A stretch of DNA of 36,611 nt from Planctomycetota bacterium (GTDB lineage: Bacteria > Planctomycetota > PUPC01 > JACPCR01): NCBI GenBank assembly GCA_027625095.1, contig JAQBXN010000089.1:1-36611 (forward strand), written 5' to 3'. This document shows positions 7,225 to 16,739 of this stretch, piece by piece. The notes under the pieces were generated by a model. That model was not told the origin of the DNA, made no database searches, and worked only from the letters and a program-made list of their open reading frames with translations. The first letter of the stretch is position 1. Each line of letters begins with the position of its first letter. Both the position numbers and the translations under genes were made by a program.

Positions 7225-10200
7225 ATGCGATTAACAAGTGCTTTCTTATTTTTTTGCCTTCCGGCGCTGAGGGCCGAAGTTGCCGTTGATTTCAATCGGC
7301 AGATTCGGCCGATTCTGTCGGAGAATTGTTTCTTCTGTCACGGGCCGGACGCGAAACAACGGAAGGCGAAGCTGAGGCTGGATATCAAGGAAAGTGCGTA
7401 CCACGTAATAAAGCCGGGGGACAGCGCGGGCAGCAAGCTGATTCAACGGATCACCGCTCATGATCCGGACGAGTTGATGCCGCCACCGGAATCCAAACGA
7501 AAACTCTCCTCGGCAGGAATTGCGACGCTAAAGCAATGGGTTGATGCGGGCGCCCCATGGGGTGAACACTGGGCATTCTTAAAGGTTGAACGGCCGGCGG
7601 TCCCTCAGGTGGAGTCTAAGCAGTCTGCTCCGGTCCGGAATGCGATTGATAATTTCATCCAGGCACGGCTCGAGAGAGAAGGTCTCGCGCCATCTCCTGA
7701 AGCCGGTCGTCGTACGCTTCTTCGTCGCCTTTCCCTTGATTTGACCGGCCTGTCTCCCAAACCAGAGGAGGTTGCTGCGTTCGTTAATGACAGGTCAGAG
7801 GACGCCTACGAAAAGGTGGTTGACCGCCTCCTTGAATCTCCGGCATACGGTGAGCGCATGGCCTGGGATTGGCTGGATGCAGCTCGATACGCGGATTCCA
7901 ACGGCTACCAGGGCGACGGTGAGCGGACTATGTGGCCATGGCGGGACTGGGTGGTCAATGCCTTTAATAACAATCTGCCTTACGACAAATTTACCATCTG
8001 GCAGCTCGCAGGCGATTTGTTGCCGGATGCTACCCGGGAGCAGCAACTCGCCACCGGATTCTGTCGAAACCATATGATTAACGGCGAAGGGGGGCGTATC
8101 GCCGAGGAGAATCGAATCGACTACGTGATGGATATGACTGAAACCATGGGGACTGTCTGGATGGGGCTGACGGTTACGTGCAGCCGTTGCCATGATCACA
8201 AATACGATCCGCTGACTCAGCGGGATTATTACGGACTCTTTGCCTTCTTTAATCAGACGCCGGTGAACGGCGGGGGAGGGAATGCGCAGACTCCGCCCGT
8301 ATTGCCTTATCCCGGGGAAGGCCAGGAACAACTGATTGCCGAACTTGAAAAACGCATCGTGGAACTAAATGACCAGCTTTCAAAGCAGAAGCACGAACTT
8401 GCCGGTCAGCAGCCCGAGTGGGAGAAGGGGCAGTTGTCAAAAGCAGGTGAGAGCTACTGGAAGATTTTGAAGCCGGAGACACTCAAGGCTGAGCACCAGA
8501 AGCTTTCTGCTCTCGATGACCAGTCCATTCTGGCGGGTGGGCCAAATCCACGGAACGATACATACACGGTTACGGCTGTCCCAACGGCAAAGCTTATTAC
8601 CGGAATCCGGCTGGAGGCCATCCGCCATGAGAGCATGTTCAAGGGTGGTCTTGCACGATCCGACAGCGGCAATTTCGTTCTCACAGAATTCGAAGTCCTC
8701 GTTGAATCTCTCGAATCAGATAAGCCTGAGCAGATAAAAATTGCTTCTGCGGAAGCCACTTACGAGCAAGGTAGCCTGAAAGTGCAAACAGCCTTTGATG
8801 GCAATCCTAATACCGGTTGGGCCATTTATGAGGGCCGTCCGGTAGACAAGGATCACCAGGCTGTATTCCGCCTGGCGGAACCGCTCGTAGTTGAAGAGGG
8901 CAGTTCACTCATTTTTGTGTTGCGCCACCAGTCGGTTCACGCCAATCATAATCTTGGCCGATTCCGGCTTTCGATATCGAGCGAGCCTGAACCCAAACTG
9001 AGCGGAAGTAAGGAAGCCCTGCTGGCAGCGTTGCGAACACCGCAGGAAAAGCGAAATAATGAGCAGACGAACCTGGTCTTTGACGCGTTCCTCACCACGG
9101 TGCCGGCCTTCAACAAAATGAAGGATGAACTCAAGAAGACTGAGGGTGAAATTAGCAATCTCAAGAATGGTTTTCCCAAAGTGATGGTCATGCAGGATAT
9201 GGCAATGCCTCGGAAGACATTTACGCTCGTTCGTGGTTCGTATCTTAAACCTGATCAAGAAGTCACTGCCACGACCCCGGTCAGCCTTCCACCGCTGGCG
9301 AATGAAGCACCGCGAAACCGGCTTGGGCTCGCAAGCTGGCTCGTCTCGCCCGACCATCCTTTGACTGCCCGCGTGACTGTGAATCGATTCTGGCAGCAGA
9401 TATTTGGTATAGGTCTGGTAAAGACAACCGAGGACTTTGGCGTCCAGGGGGAACGGCCCGTGCAGCCGGAGCTCCTGGATTGGTTATCAACTGAGTTCAT
9501 ACGATCTGGATGGAACGTGAAGGCTTTGCTGAAGCTTTTCGTCATGAGCCATGCCTACCGTCAGGAATCAAAAGCGACTCCCGAGCTCATTGAAAAGGAC
9601 CCTCTGAACCGCCTCCTTGCTCGCGGGCCACGGTATCGCATACCGGCCTGGATGCTCCGTGATCAGGCTCTCGCTTACAGTGGGCTGTTGGTCGACAAGA
9701 AAGGCGGCCCCCCTGTAAACGGTTACCAGCCGCCGGGTGTGTGGGAAGGTGTCACATTCGGCAACAAACGTTACACACAGGGCAAAGGGGAAGCCCTTTA
9801 TCGTCGATCCCTCTATACCTTCTGGCGGCGCATCATCGCTCCGACCATGTTTTTTGATAACGCCACCAGGCAGACCTGCACCGTGAATGTTTTGCGGACG
9901 AATACGCCGCTTCATGCACTGTTGACGCTCAACGACGTGACATTTGTGGAAGCCGCACGTTCGCTTGCGGAGAGGGTGATGGCCGATGCTGGTGATAATT
10001 CTGCAAGGCTCGAATCTGCATATCAGCGAGTTTTGGGCAGACAAGCGACGAAGGCCGAAGCGACAATCATGCTGAAGGGCCTGGAACGCTCGAACGCGGA
10101 ATTCGCAAAAGATATGAATGCAGCTAAAGACCTGTTGTCCGTGGGCGAATCAAAAGGCAACGAAAAATTGGACGTCGTTGAACATGCAAGCTGGACGGCA

Positions 10201-10248
10201 GTTTGTCTGGCGCTCATGAATCTGGATGAGACGTTGAGTAAGGAATGA
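7225..10248 (+). CDS. Secreted PSCyt1-DUF1549-DUF1553 (PSD1) domain protein
   Basis: A 1007-residue protein with a signal peptide (MRLTSAFLFFCLPALRA). Residues 20-120 form a planctomycete cytochrome C-like domain with the haem-type motif C35-F-F-C38-H39 and LMPPPESKRKLS. DUF1549 follows (about 145-350; RRLSLDLTGLSPKPEEVAAF and AWDWLDAARYADSNGYQ), with a second CxxCH, C319-S-R-C322-H323, in CSRCHDHKYDPLTQRDYYGLF. The C-terminal DUF1553 (about 690-1000) contains NRLGLASWLVSPDHPLTARV and VNRFWQQIFGIGLVKT. A middle section with coiled-coil character (near 375-400) and a beta-rich part separates them. The ATG at 7225 has GGAG seven bases upstream and gives a clean signal peptide. Families of this kind are abundant in Planctomycetota and Verrucomicrobiota and are linked to polysaccharide or sulfated-glycan use, but no enzymatic activity is established. 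The usual DUF1501 partner does not follow. Confidence 0.93.
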   Translation: MRLTSAFLFFCLPALRAEVAVDFNRQIRPILSENCFFCHGPDAKQRKAKLRLDIKESAYHVIKPGDSAGSKLIQRITAHDPDELMPPPESKRKLSSAGIATLKQWVDAGAPWGEHWAFLKVERPAVPQVESKQSAPVRNAIDNFIQARLEREGLAPSPEAGRRTLLRRLSLDLTGLSPKPEEVAAFVNDRSEDAYEKVVDRLLESPAYGERMAWDWLDAARYADSNGYQGDGERTMWPWRDWVVNAFNNNLPYDKFTIWQLAGDLLPDATREQQLATGFCRNHMINGEGGRIAEENRIDYVMDMTETMGTVWMGLTVTCSRCHDHKYDPLTQRDYYGLFAFFNQTPVNGGGGNAQTPPVLPYPGEGQEQLIAELEKRIVELNDQLSKQKHELAGQQPEWEKGQLSKAGESYWKILKPETLKAEHQKLSALDDQSILAGGPNPRNDTYTVTAVPTAKLITGIRLEAIRHESMFKGGLARSDSGNFVLTEFEVLVESLESDKPEQIKIASAEATYEQGSLKVQTAFDGNPNTGWAIYEGRPVDKDHQAVFRLAEPLVVEEGSSLIFVLRHQSVHANHNLGRFRLSISSEPEPKLSGSKEALLAALRTPQEKRNNEQTNLVFDAFLTTVPAFNKMKDELKKTEGEISNLKNGFPKVMVMQDMAMPRKTFTLVRGSYLKPDQEVTATTPVSLPPLANEAPRNRLGLASWLVSPDHPLTARVTVNRFWQQIFGIGLVKTTEDFGVQGERPVQPELLDWLSTEFIRSGWNVKALLKLFVMSHAYRQESKATPELIEKDPLNRLLARGPRYRIPAWMLRDQALAYSGLLVDKKGGPPVNGYQPPGVWEGVTFGNKRYTQGKGEALYRRSLYTFWRRIIAPTMFFDNATRQTCTVNVLRTNTPLHALLTLNDVTFVEAARSLAERVMADAGDNSARLESAYQRVLGRQATKAEATIMLKGLERSNAEFAKDMNAAKDLLSVGESKGNEKLDVVEHASWTAVCLALMNLDETLSKE

Positions 10249-10293
10249 ATAGAAGTGGCGAATTGAAGATTGGCGCCTGGGGCTCAGCCTGAA

Positions 10294-11760
10294 ATGGAAA
10301 CCCTCTCTCCCGCACTCCTCACCATGAAAGGCATCGATAAGAGCTTTCATGGCACCCATGCTCTGAACGCTGTAGATTTCGATTTACGTTCCGGTGAGGT
10401 GCATGTCCTCCTCGGAGAGAACGGTGCTGGCAAGAGCACGCTCGTCAAGATTCTTGCCGGAATTTATCAGCCCGATCTGGGCGAGGTATTACTCCGTGGG
10501 GAATCCGTGCACATAGGCTCACCTGCGGAGGCGCAAAAACACGGCATCCAGATGATCCATCAGGAGCTCAACCTGGTGGAAGACTTGAGCGTGGCAGAGA
10601 ATCTCTTTATTGGATGGAAGCTCCTGAGCAGGGGCGGGCTTATTCGGTGGCGCGAATTACGTAAGAAGGCTGGGGAACTGCTTGATTCCATCGAAGCTGA
10701 TATCGATCCCAGAGCGGTGGTGGGAACATTGAGCATCGCCCACCGGCAGATGGTCGAGATTGCCAGATCGCTGGTGCATGAACCGGACATCCTCATTCTG
10801 GATGAGCCAACCGCCACGCTAACGCCCACCGAGGCGGGGCGACTGTTCGCACTTATGGAACGACTGCGTTCGCATGGCGTCGGATTGGTTTTTATTTCTC
10901 ATCGTCTTGAAGAGATTTTCCGGATTGGTGATCGCGTCACGGTTCTCCGTGACGGCGAGTGGATCGGTACGAAGGAAATCGGTAACACCAGCTCGGCCGA
11001 ACTGGTGCAAATGATGGTCGGACGCCAGGTGGACCAGGTGTTTCCAAAGCGGGAATCAGCGCCGGGTGAAACGGTCTTGAAGGTAGAAAGCCTCTCGATG
11101 GGGCGGAATTCCGAGCCTGTCTCGTTCGCGTTGCGCAAGGGTGAGATTCTCGGGATAGGCGGTTTGGTGGGCTCTGGCCGCTCGCGACTGATGCGTGCCA
11201 TTCTGGGTCTTGACGGTGTCCAAGGACACTTCGACTCAGTGCGAAGCGCGCTGAGGAACAAAGTGACCTACGCGCCTGAAGATCGAAAACGTGATGGCCT
11301 GATTCTGAATTTCGAGATTGCAAAGAATGTCAGCCTTTCATCATTGTCCGAGGCATTTTCTGGTGGCATCCATCGTCGTGTCAATGAAACGCGAATGGCA
11401 GAAGATGCTATCGAAAAGCTAAACATTGTGTGCCCGGGCCCGAACGGCATCGTGGATGAGTTGAGCGGCGGGAATCAGCAGAAAGTCATTCTCGGACGGT
11501 TGCTGGCGGCCAGACCCGATGTGCTGCTGCTTGATGAGCCCACACGTGGCATTGATGTCGGGGCCAAGTTCGAAATCTACCGTATCATGTCCGCACTTGC
11601 GGATAAGGGCGCGGGCATCATTTTTGTGTCGTCCGAACTACCCGAGCTCCTTGGTATGAGTGACCGCATCCTGGTAATGCATCGAGGGCAACTGGCCGGT
11701 GCGTTGTCGAGAGAAGAAGCGAACGATGAACGGGTCATGCAGTATGCGACGGGGGCGTAG
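10294..11760 (+). CDS. rbsA: Ribose-type sugar ABC transporter, double ATP-binding protein
   Basis: A 488-residue ATPase with two nucleotide-binding domains, as in RbsA/XylG/MglA. Domain 1 has Walker A G41-ENGAGKST, signature LSIAHRQMVEIARSL and Walker B ILILDEPTATLT. Domain 2 has a degenerate P-loop GLVGSGRSRL, the signature LSGGNQQKVILGRLL from L390, and VLLLDEPTRGID near 410-421. The section between the second P-loop and PEDRKRDGL is about 20 residues shorter than I expect for the family. The ATG at 10294 gives the typical short leader before the LLTMKGIDKSF strand; a TTG at 10270 is possible. It opens the rbsA-rbsC-rbsB cluster and powers sugar uptake through the permease at 11838. The substrate is not decided by sequence; the symbol denotes the family. 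Confidence 0.92.
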   Translation: METLSPALLTMKGIDKSFHGTHALNAVDFDLRSGEVHVLLGENGAGKSTLVKILAGIYQPDLGEVLLRGESVHIGSPAEAQKHGIQMIHQELNLVEDLSVAENLFIGWKLLSRGGLIRWRELRKKAGELLDSIEADIDPRAVVGTLSIAHRQMVEIARSLVHEPDILILDEPTATLTPTEAGRLFALMERLRSHGVGLVFISHRLEEIFRIGDRVTVLRDGEWIGTKEIGNTSSAELVQMMVGRQVDQVFPKRESAPGETVLKVESLSMGRNSEPVSFALRKGEILGIGGLVGSGRSRLMRAILGLDGVQGHFDSVRSALRNKVTYAPEDRKRDGLILNFEIAKNVSLSSLSEAFSGGIHRRVNETRMAEDAIEKLNIVCPGPNGIVDELSGGNQQKVILGRLLAARPDVLLLDEPTRGIDVGAKFEIYRIMSALADKGAGIIFVSSELPELLGMSDRILVMHRGQLAGALSREEANDERVMQYATGA

Positions 11761-11837
11761 CGAAACGGATGTTTGGTCGGGGGTGTGGGGGGATTGGAGT
11801 GCGTTTCGAATCTCTGCCGAAGACAAACAGCTCGAAC

Positions 11838-12827
11838 ATGAGCAATGAAAAGCCTCAACAACTTTCTGACAAGAGCAGGACCATGGTCCCGCTGGCCAGA
11901 ATCTTCGGTATCTGGTCTGGGCTGATTCTGCTTTGCCTCTTCTTTACTATCGCGATTCCAGACGACGCTGAGACAGGGCGGGTTGGCTTTCTGAGTACGG
12001 CAAATTTCACGAACATCTTTCGCCAGATAACCATCGTTGCGATTCCGGCCATCGGGGCGACGTTCGTCATTTTGACCGCAGGTATTGATCTTTCAGTCGG
12101 CTCTGTCGTCGCCGTTTCTGGCATGGTCATGGCCGGTATCTTCAGAGACGTCGATGGGGGAGGGCTTTTTCTGGGAATCTGTGCATGTATGGCGGCTGGC
12201 ACTCTGTTCGGTCTTTTGAATGGTCTGCTCGTTACCCTCGGAGGGATTCATTCGTTTGTAGCAACCCTGGGGACCATGGCTATCGCCCGGAGTCTGGCGA
12301 GGGTGAATAATGACGGCGTCCAGATCGGTAATCTCCCCGATAGCTTTGGCTTCTTTTCACAAGGTAACACGCCATTTTTCATCATGGCCGGACTCTACCT
12401 TCTGGCCTGGTGCGTTCTGAGATGGACGCTCTTCGGACGTCTGGTTTTCGCCATCGGCAGTAACAAGGAAGCCTGCCGACTGGCCGGCATCAACGTAAGG
12501 CTGCACGAAACGCTCGTCTATGTTGCGGCCGGCCTCTGTGCGGCACTCGGATCTATTGTTTTGACCAGTCGTGTTGGGTCTGCTGGCCCTCGTGCTGGCC
12601 TCGGTTTGGAACTGGACGTCATTGCAGCAGTCGTGATAGGTGGCACTTCATTGGCCGGGGGACGCGGCGGCATAGGCGGCACATTCTGTGGAGCGCTTTT
12701 GATGGGTGTGCTCGGGAACGGTCTGAATCTGCTTGATGTTAATCCCGATTGGAAGGGCGTGATCGTCGGCCTGATAATAATTACCGCGGTGGTCATTGAT
12801 CGGTGGGGACAGTCGGGCAGAGAATAG
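11838..12827 (+). CDS. rbsC: Ribose-type sugar ABC transporter permease
   Basis: A 329-residue inner-membrane permease of the RbsC/XylH family (BPD_transp_2 type) with eight or more hydrophobic helices. Recognisable stretches are AIGATFVILTAGIDLSVGSV (family-typical TAGIDLSVGS), SFVATLGTMAIARSLARV, RLVFAIGSNKEACRLAGIN and VIGGTSLAGGRGGIGGTF. The ATG at 11838 yields MSNEKPQQLSDKS before the first helix; an upstream TTG or ATG in the same frame would add a low-complexity, non-family extension. No strong ribosome binding site is seen. It follows rbsA by 77 bases and precedes rbsB by 89 bases, so the three are probably one transcript. Confidence 0.92.
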   Translation: MSNEKPQQLSDKSRTMVPLARIFGIWSGLILLCLFFTIAIPDDAETGRVGFLSTANFTNIFRQITIVAIPAIGATFVILTAGIDLSVGSVVAVSGMVMAGIFRDVDGGGLFLGICACMAAGTLFGLLNGLLVTLGGIHSFVATLGTMAIARSLARVNNDGVQIGNLPDSFGFFSQGNTPFFIMAGLYLLAWCVLRWTLFGRLVFAIGSNKEACRLAGINVRLHETLVYVAAGLCAALGSIVLTSRVGSAGPRAGLGLELDVIAAVVIGGTSLAGGRGGIGGTFCGALLMGVLGNGLNLLDVNPDWKGVIVGLIIITAVVIDRWGQSGRE

Positions 12828-12916
12828 AAGGTGGAAACGAATCGCGTTGCCAGTTCCGGTCATTCCTTCTTCAATGGCCCGCCGGATCAGAAAATTCAAT
12901 ACGAAGGAGCAATATT

Positions 12917-13918
12917 ATGAAAAACGGCGTCATCGGAATTCTGGTTCTCACGAATGTTCTGTTCGCAGCCATGGCTTTGCGAAAGACCGGTTCAAAGCCG
13001 GCCCCAGCCAAATCACCCAGCACGACTGAAACCGCTCAGTCGCAGCAAACCCAACCCGCGGTACACACCAGACGCATTGGCTATATCACCATGGAGATGA
13101 ACAACCCGTACTGGCGTCGGGTGGAAAAGGGGATGCAGGCTGCATGTAAAGAGTTCGGCGGGGAGCTAAGCATCAAAGACCCTCAACTCGACAGTGCCAA
13201 GCAAATCAGCGAAGCGGAAGACCTGCTTCAAACGGGCGTCGATGCCGTGCTGCTTTCACCGATCACGGACGAAACCTGCACTAAGGTAGAAGAACTCTGC
13301 AAGGCCAAAGGCGTGCCGGTTATCGTTGTCGACGTAGGCCCCGGACAGGGCGACTACGCCTGCCTCACCATTTCTGATAACGCGAAGGGAAGCTACCTTG
13401 CCGGTAAATACATCAAGGAAAACGCTAAGGCGGACGGCCCCATCAAAGTCGCCTGGCTGCAGATTCCGCAGGCGATCTATGCAGGACGTCTCAGGTCGAA
13501 AGGCTTTAAGCAGGCGGTGAATGAATTTGGATTTGTGGTCGCTGCCGGGCCGCAGGAAGCCGCACACCGGAAAGACGTCGCCGTGCAGACCATGGAGGAC
13601 TTCCTGGTCAAGGCACCGGACCTCAACGCTGTGTTCTGCGAAAACGATGAGATGGCCCTCGGTGCTCTTCAGGCCATTAAGGCTGCTGAGAAACTTGGCC
13701 AGATCATGGTCGTAGGATTCGACGGTAACCCAGACGCGATTGAAGCGATAAAGAAGGGAGAGATGTCTGCCACCGTCGCTCAAGACCCAGAATTGATGGG
13801 ACGCATGGCCATCGTCAACGCATATCAGGTGTTCGCCGGCACACTGGACATAAATGCGCGGCAGGATATTTACGTGCCGATCAAGTTAATCACGCCCGCG
13901 GATGTAAAGGGCGAATAA
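12917..13918 (+). CDS. rbsB: Ribose-type sugar ABC transporter, periplasmic binding protein
   Basis: A 333-residue substrate-binding protein of the RbsB/periplasmic-binding type 4 family. AAGGAG eight bases before the ATG at 12917 is one of the strongest ribosome binding sites in the window, as fits a binding protein made in excess of its membrane partners. Residues 4-21 are a hydrophobic signal or anchor, 22-50 a Thr/Gln/Pro-rich linker, and the sugar-binding fold runs from about 52 (RRIGYITMEMNNPYWRRVEKG). Further marks are DAVLLSPITDET, VDVGPGQGDYACLTISDNAKG, FCENDEMALGALQAIKAA and VVGFDGNPDAIEAIKKGEM. There is no lipobox cysteine. Whether the hydrophobic segment is cleaved or stays as an anchor cannot be told. 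Confidence 0.92.
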   Translation: MKNGVIGILVLTNVLFAAMALRKTGSKPAPAKSPSTTETAQSQQTQPAVHTRRIGYITMEMNNPYWRRVEKGMQAACKEFGGELSIKDPQLDSAKQISEAEDLLQTGVDAVLLSPITDETCTKVEELCKAKGVPVIVVDVGPGQGDYACLTISDNAKGSYLAGKYIKENAKADGPIKVAWLQIPQAIYAGRLRSKGFKQAVNEFGFVVAAGPQEAAHRKDVAVQTMEDFLVKAPDLNAVFCENDEMALGALQAIKAAEKLGQIMVVGFDGNPDAIEAIKKGEMSATVAQDPELMGRMAIVNAYQVFAGTLDINARQDIYVPIKLITPADVKGE

Positions 13919-13973
13919 ACCGCCACTTCATCTTCCTCAGTCTCGTTCAGACCTTTCACTTAAGGAATATCTA

Positions 13974-14399
13974 ATGCCAATCGGAACCAAAAATAATGTC
14001 ATTGCTGGAGGTGGCACTCATCACATTGCAATCCAGGCCCGGGACTGGGAAGAGTCCATGAAGCTTTATCGGGATGTCCTCGGTATGCCGGTCGCTGTTG
14101 AGTTCGTCAGCGGGGCCGGACAAAAGATAGCGCTCCTGGATGCCGGCGATGGCAGCCATATTGAGCTTTTTGAGCCGAAGAAAGGTACGCCTAAACCAGG
14201 TGACAACGCAGCGAATGACCCTGTCTTTCATTTCGCATTGGCAACCACCGATGCTCGCGCGGCCATCGAGCATGTTCGCGCCGCCGGATACGAGGTGACC
14301 ATTGAACCCAAGAGCCTCAACCTGGGTCACTGGCACGTAACGATTGCCTTCTTTAAAGGCCCCTCGGGTGAAGTCGTCGAGTTCTTTCAAACGCATTGA
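13974..14399 (+). CDS. VOC (glyoxalase/bleomycin-resistance/dioxygenase) superfamily protein
   Basis: A 141-residue single-unit VOC protein. The beta-alpha-beta-beta-beta repeats are seen as THHIAIQARDWEESMKLYRDVLG at the N-end and the C-terminal half beginning near VFHFALATTDARAAIEHVRAAG. Candidate metal ligands are H17 (or H16), E64 in HIELFE, H86 in FHFAL and E136 in GEVVEFF, the four-ligand pattern of glyoxalase I-type enzymes. AAGGA lies about seven bases before the ATG. It follows rbsB by 55 bases, so it may be cotranscribed with the sugar importer and act on a sugar-derived or reactive carbonyl compound; this is inference. It converges on hemA with only four bases between the two stop codons. 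Confidence 0.85.
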   Translation: MPIGTKNNVIAGGGTHHIAIQARDWEESMKLYRDVLGMPVAVEFVSGAGQKIALLDAGDGSHIELFEPKKGTPKPGDNAANDPVFHFALATTDARAAIEHVRAAGYEVTIEPKSLNLGHWHVTIAFFKGPSGEVVEFFQTH

Positions 14400-14403
14400 A
14401 CTG

Positions 14404-15699
14404 TCACGATTTGCCCGAATTGTCCGGTTCGTCTTCACCATCATCAAGATCGAACAGCTTCTGGGTCGCATTCAACATCTGGTAACCGTCCCCTTCGGCT
14501 ACGGCGTCACGGATGGCCGCGATCGGCTTGTTGAGCAGCTTATTGATGATCCGTTTGGTGAGGTATTCGATCTCCTCCCTGTCTTTATCAGAGATCTCGC
14601 CGAGTTTGTTGAGGACACGTTCGAGTTCCTGTTCCCGGATGCTGTCCGCGTACTGCGTGAGCTGGGAGATGACTGGGCCGGCTTCGATGATACGCCGGTC
14701 ACGGATGAATTCGCCGACCTTTTGTGAAACTATCTGTCTGCACGCATCTACCTCGCCCTGGCGTTCTGCAAGGTTTTGCGAAACGATGGATTCGAGGTCA
14801 TCGATGTCATAGTGGTAGACATTATCGATTTCGTTAACAGCAGGATCGATGTCCCTCGGAACGGCAATGTCAATGAGCACCATCGGCTGGTAGCGGCGAC
14901 GTCTCAGGGCGTCTCGCACATGCTCCGGAGTTACTATTATGTCTTGCGAACCGGTGCTTGAGATCACGATATCAGCTCTTCCCAGATTTTCTGAGAGTGT
15001 TTCAAAAGGCACCGCCTCACCTCCGAATCTGGAGGCAAGTTCTTCTGCTTTCTCGAAGGTACGATTACTGACGAGCACCTTTGCGGCGCCCTTTTTCACC
15101 ATATGAGTCAGAGTGAGTTCGCTCATCTTACCAGCGCCAAGCACCAGGATTGTGCGGCCTTCCAGATTGAAGATCTTTTCTGCAAAATCCACGGCGACTG
15201 AGCAGACGGAAACTTTTCGTTGGCCAATACCGGTTTGAGTGTGGATGTGCTTGGCGACCGAGAAGGCGTTCTGGAAAAGTGCATCAAACAGCCGACCGAT
15301 CATGCCTTGTCTTTTGGAGAGATGATAAGACTCTTTTACCTGCGCAAGGATCTGGGTCTCGCCGAGTACCATGGAATCGATACTGGCGGCGACGTGGAAC
15401 AGATGTTCTATCGCGACGGTGTCGCGCTTCTTGTAGAGACTCGAATTCAGTGCGCGAGGATCGACTTGGTGGAATCGGGACAGGAAATCTTCCAGGTCAT
15501 GATAGTGGACGTTACCCGCCTCCCGCGAGGCGTAGATTTCCACTCGATTACAGGTGGAGAGGATGACGGCTTCATCCATACTGAAATCGGATTTCAGCGC
15601 TGACAACCCCTTTATGATCTCTGTGGTGTCAAAAGCGAGCTGCTCACGAATTTCGACCGGAGCCGTGCGGAAATTCAGTCCGATGGTTGCCAGCTTCAT
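14404..15699 (-). CDS. hemA: Glutamyl-tRNA reductase
   Basis: A 431-residue enzyme of the C5 pathway: NADPH-dependent reduction of glutamyl-tRNA to glutamate-1-semialdehyde, the committed step of tetrapyrrole synthesis. The N-terminal catalytic domain has the nucleophile C50 in ILSTCNRVEIY and the family stretch FHVAASIDSMVLGETQILAQVK. The NADPH domain has LEGRTILVLGAGKMSELTL and VSNRTFEKAEELASRFGG, then IDIAVPRDIDPAVNEIDNVYHYDIDDLE. The C-terminal dimerisation helix bundle is present up to a short acidic tail (DLDDGEDEPDNSGKS). Its start overlaps the end of the CcsA/HemX-like gene by four bases, so the two are translationally coupled, an arrangement common where haem synthesis and cytochrome c assembly are coordinated. 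Confidence 0.97.
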   Translation of the reverse strand: MKLATIGLNFRTAPVEIREQLAFDTTEIIKGLSALKSDFSMDEAVILSTCNRVEIYASREAGNVHYHDLEDFLSRFHQVDPRALNSSLYKKRDTVAIEHLFHVAASIDSMVLGETQILAQVKESYHLSKRQGMIGRLFDALFQNAFSVAKHIHTQTGIGQRKVSVCSVAVDFAEKIFNLEGRTILVLGAGKMSELTLTHMVKKGAAKVLVSNRTFEKAEELASRFGGEAVPFETLSENLGRADIVISSTGSQDIIVTPEHVRDALRRRRYQPMVLIDIAVPRDIDPAVNEIDNVYHYDIDDLESIVSQNLAERQGEVDACRQIVSQKVGEFIRDRRIIEAGPVISQLTQYADSIREQELERVLNKLGEISDKDREEIEYLTKRIINKLLNKPIAAIRDAVAEGDGYQMLNATQKLFDLDDGEDEPDNSGKS

Positions 15700-16526
15700 G
15701 GCTGTGCTCCCTCCACAAGGGCACCTACGGCGTGCACATTATCCACGCTGAAGATGATGCCCAGCGTGAACAACACCAGCACGAACCCCATGATCGTCAG
15801 GAAGGCGACTTTCTTACCCCGGAGCGCGGCAAGGAATCGCACGTTCACTGCAACAAGATAGAGAATCCAGGTCAGGACCGTGACGACTCCCAGCGGGGTA
15901 CTTACCCAATCGATGGGCGAGGAACTTGTCGCTCCCCAACCGACTGCCGCTGCGATCAGAGAGATGGTGTAGAGGGTGAACCCAAATCCGATCGCCAGCA
16001 CATTCATACGATCCAGCACTGCCAGGGAGGGCATGCGCTGGAATAGTTTGCCCACGATTTTGGCCTTGAGCTGGTGCTCCTGAACCAGGTACATCACGCC
16101 AGTCACGCAGGCCACGGCAAATGCACCATACCCGAGGAGCATCATAATCCCGTGCACCATCCACCAGTTTGAGCGGTCGGCATCCGGTTGCGGAGGCACC
16201 ACGTGTATCGCTTCCCCGGCCACAGCCAACAGCACGACCACCGGTAAGAAGAACGATGTAAGGGCTGCCGGTTTATTGAACAGGTAATAACCAATCAAAA
16301 AAAGAAGGACCGCGCACCACGCCATAAAGGACAATATCTGAGAGGGCCCGGTTATCTGAATTTGCGATTGACCAATCCATTGCCAGCCCCATGTCAGTGA
16401 ATGCAGCACGAATCCCCCCAACGCACAGGCGGCTGGCGTCGGATTTCTCGTCGGTTTCTCTGCCATCAAATTTCTCAGGGCAATGACGCCTCCGACGAGA
16501 TAGAGAAGAGTTGCAAGGGCAAACAT
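15696..16526 (-). CDS. CcsA/HemX-like cytochrome c assembly membrane protein
   Basis: A 276-residue integral membrane protein with about eight hydrophobic helices. The stretch NWWMVHGIMMLLGYGAFAVA (residues 120-139, H125) resembles the tryptophan-rich and His-containing region of the cytochrome c assembly (CcsA/CcmC/HemX) family; further histidines lie near residues 42, 108 and at the C-end (SVDNVHAVGA). In this family, histidines on both sides of the membrane bind haem during its delivery. Members directly upstream of hemA are often called HemX and may instead tune HemA amount. The 4-base overlap with hemA supports a shared role in haem supply. The start at 16526 has only a weak ribosome binding site. 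CcsA versus HemX cannot be decided here. Confidence 0.85.
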   Translation of the reverse strand: MFALATLLYLVGGVIALRNLMAEKPTRNPTPAACALGGFVLHSLTWGWQWIGQSQIQITGPSQILSFMAWCAVLLFLIGYYLFNKPAALTSFFLPVVVLLAVAGEAIHVVPPQPDADRSNWWMVHGIMMLLGYGAFAVACVTGVMYLVQEHQLKAKIVGKLFQRMPSLAVLDRMNVLAIGFGFTLYTISLIAAAVGWGATSSSPIDWVSTPLGVVTVLTWILYLVAVNVRFLAALRGKKVAFLTIMGFVLVLFTLGIIFSVDNVHAVGALVEGAQP

Positions 16527-16739
16527 CTGAGAGTTCCGATGTTGATGTTCGAATTGGGATTTCCGGCCTACAGAGCCCGGATTCAGCCATAACCTGCCTG
16601 TGTGGGCTAACTTCTAGCAATTTCGGGTAATACTGCCATGAGGGGTATCCTTCCTGCGTCCTTCCCGTTGACTACCAGACAGGCTGAGTTAGATTCCTCC
16701 CTCCAAGCAGAGGAACCTCGAAACGGAGCAGGAGACACC

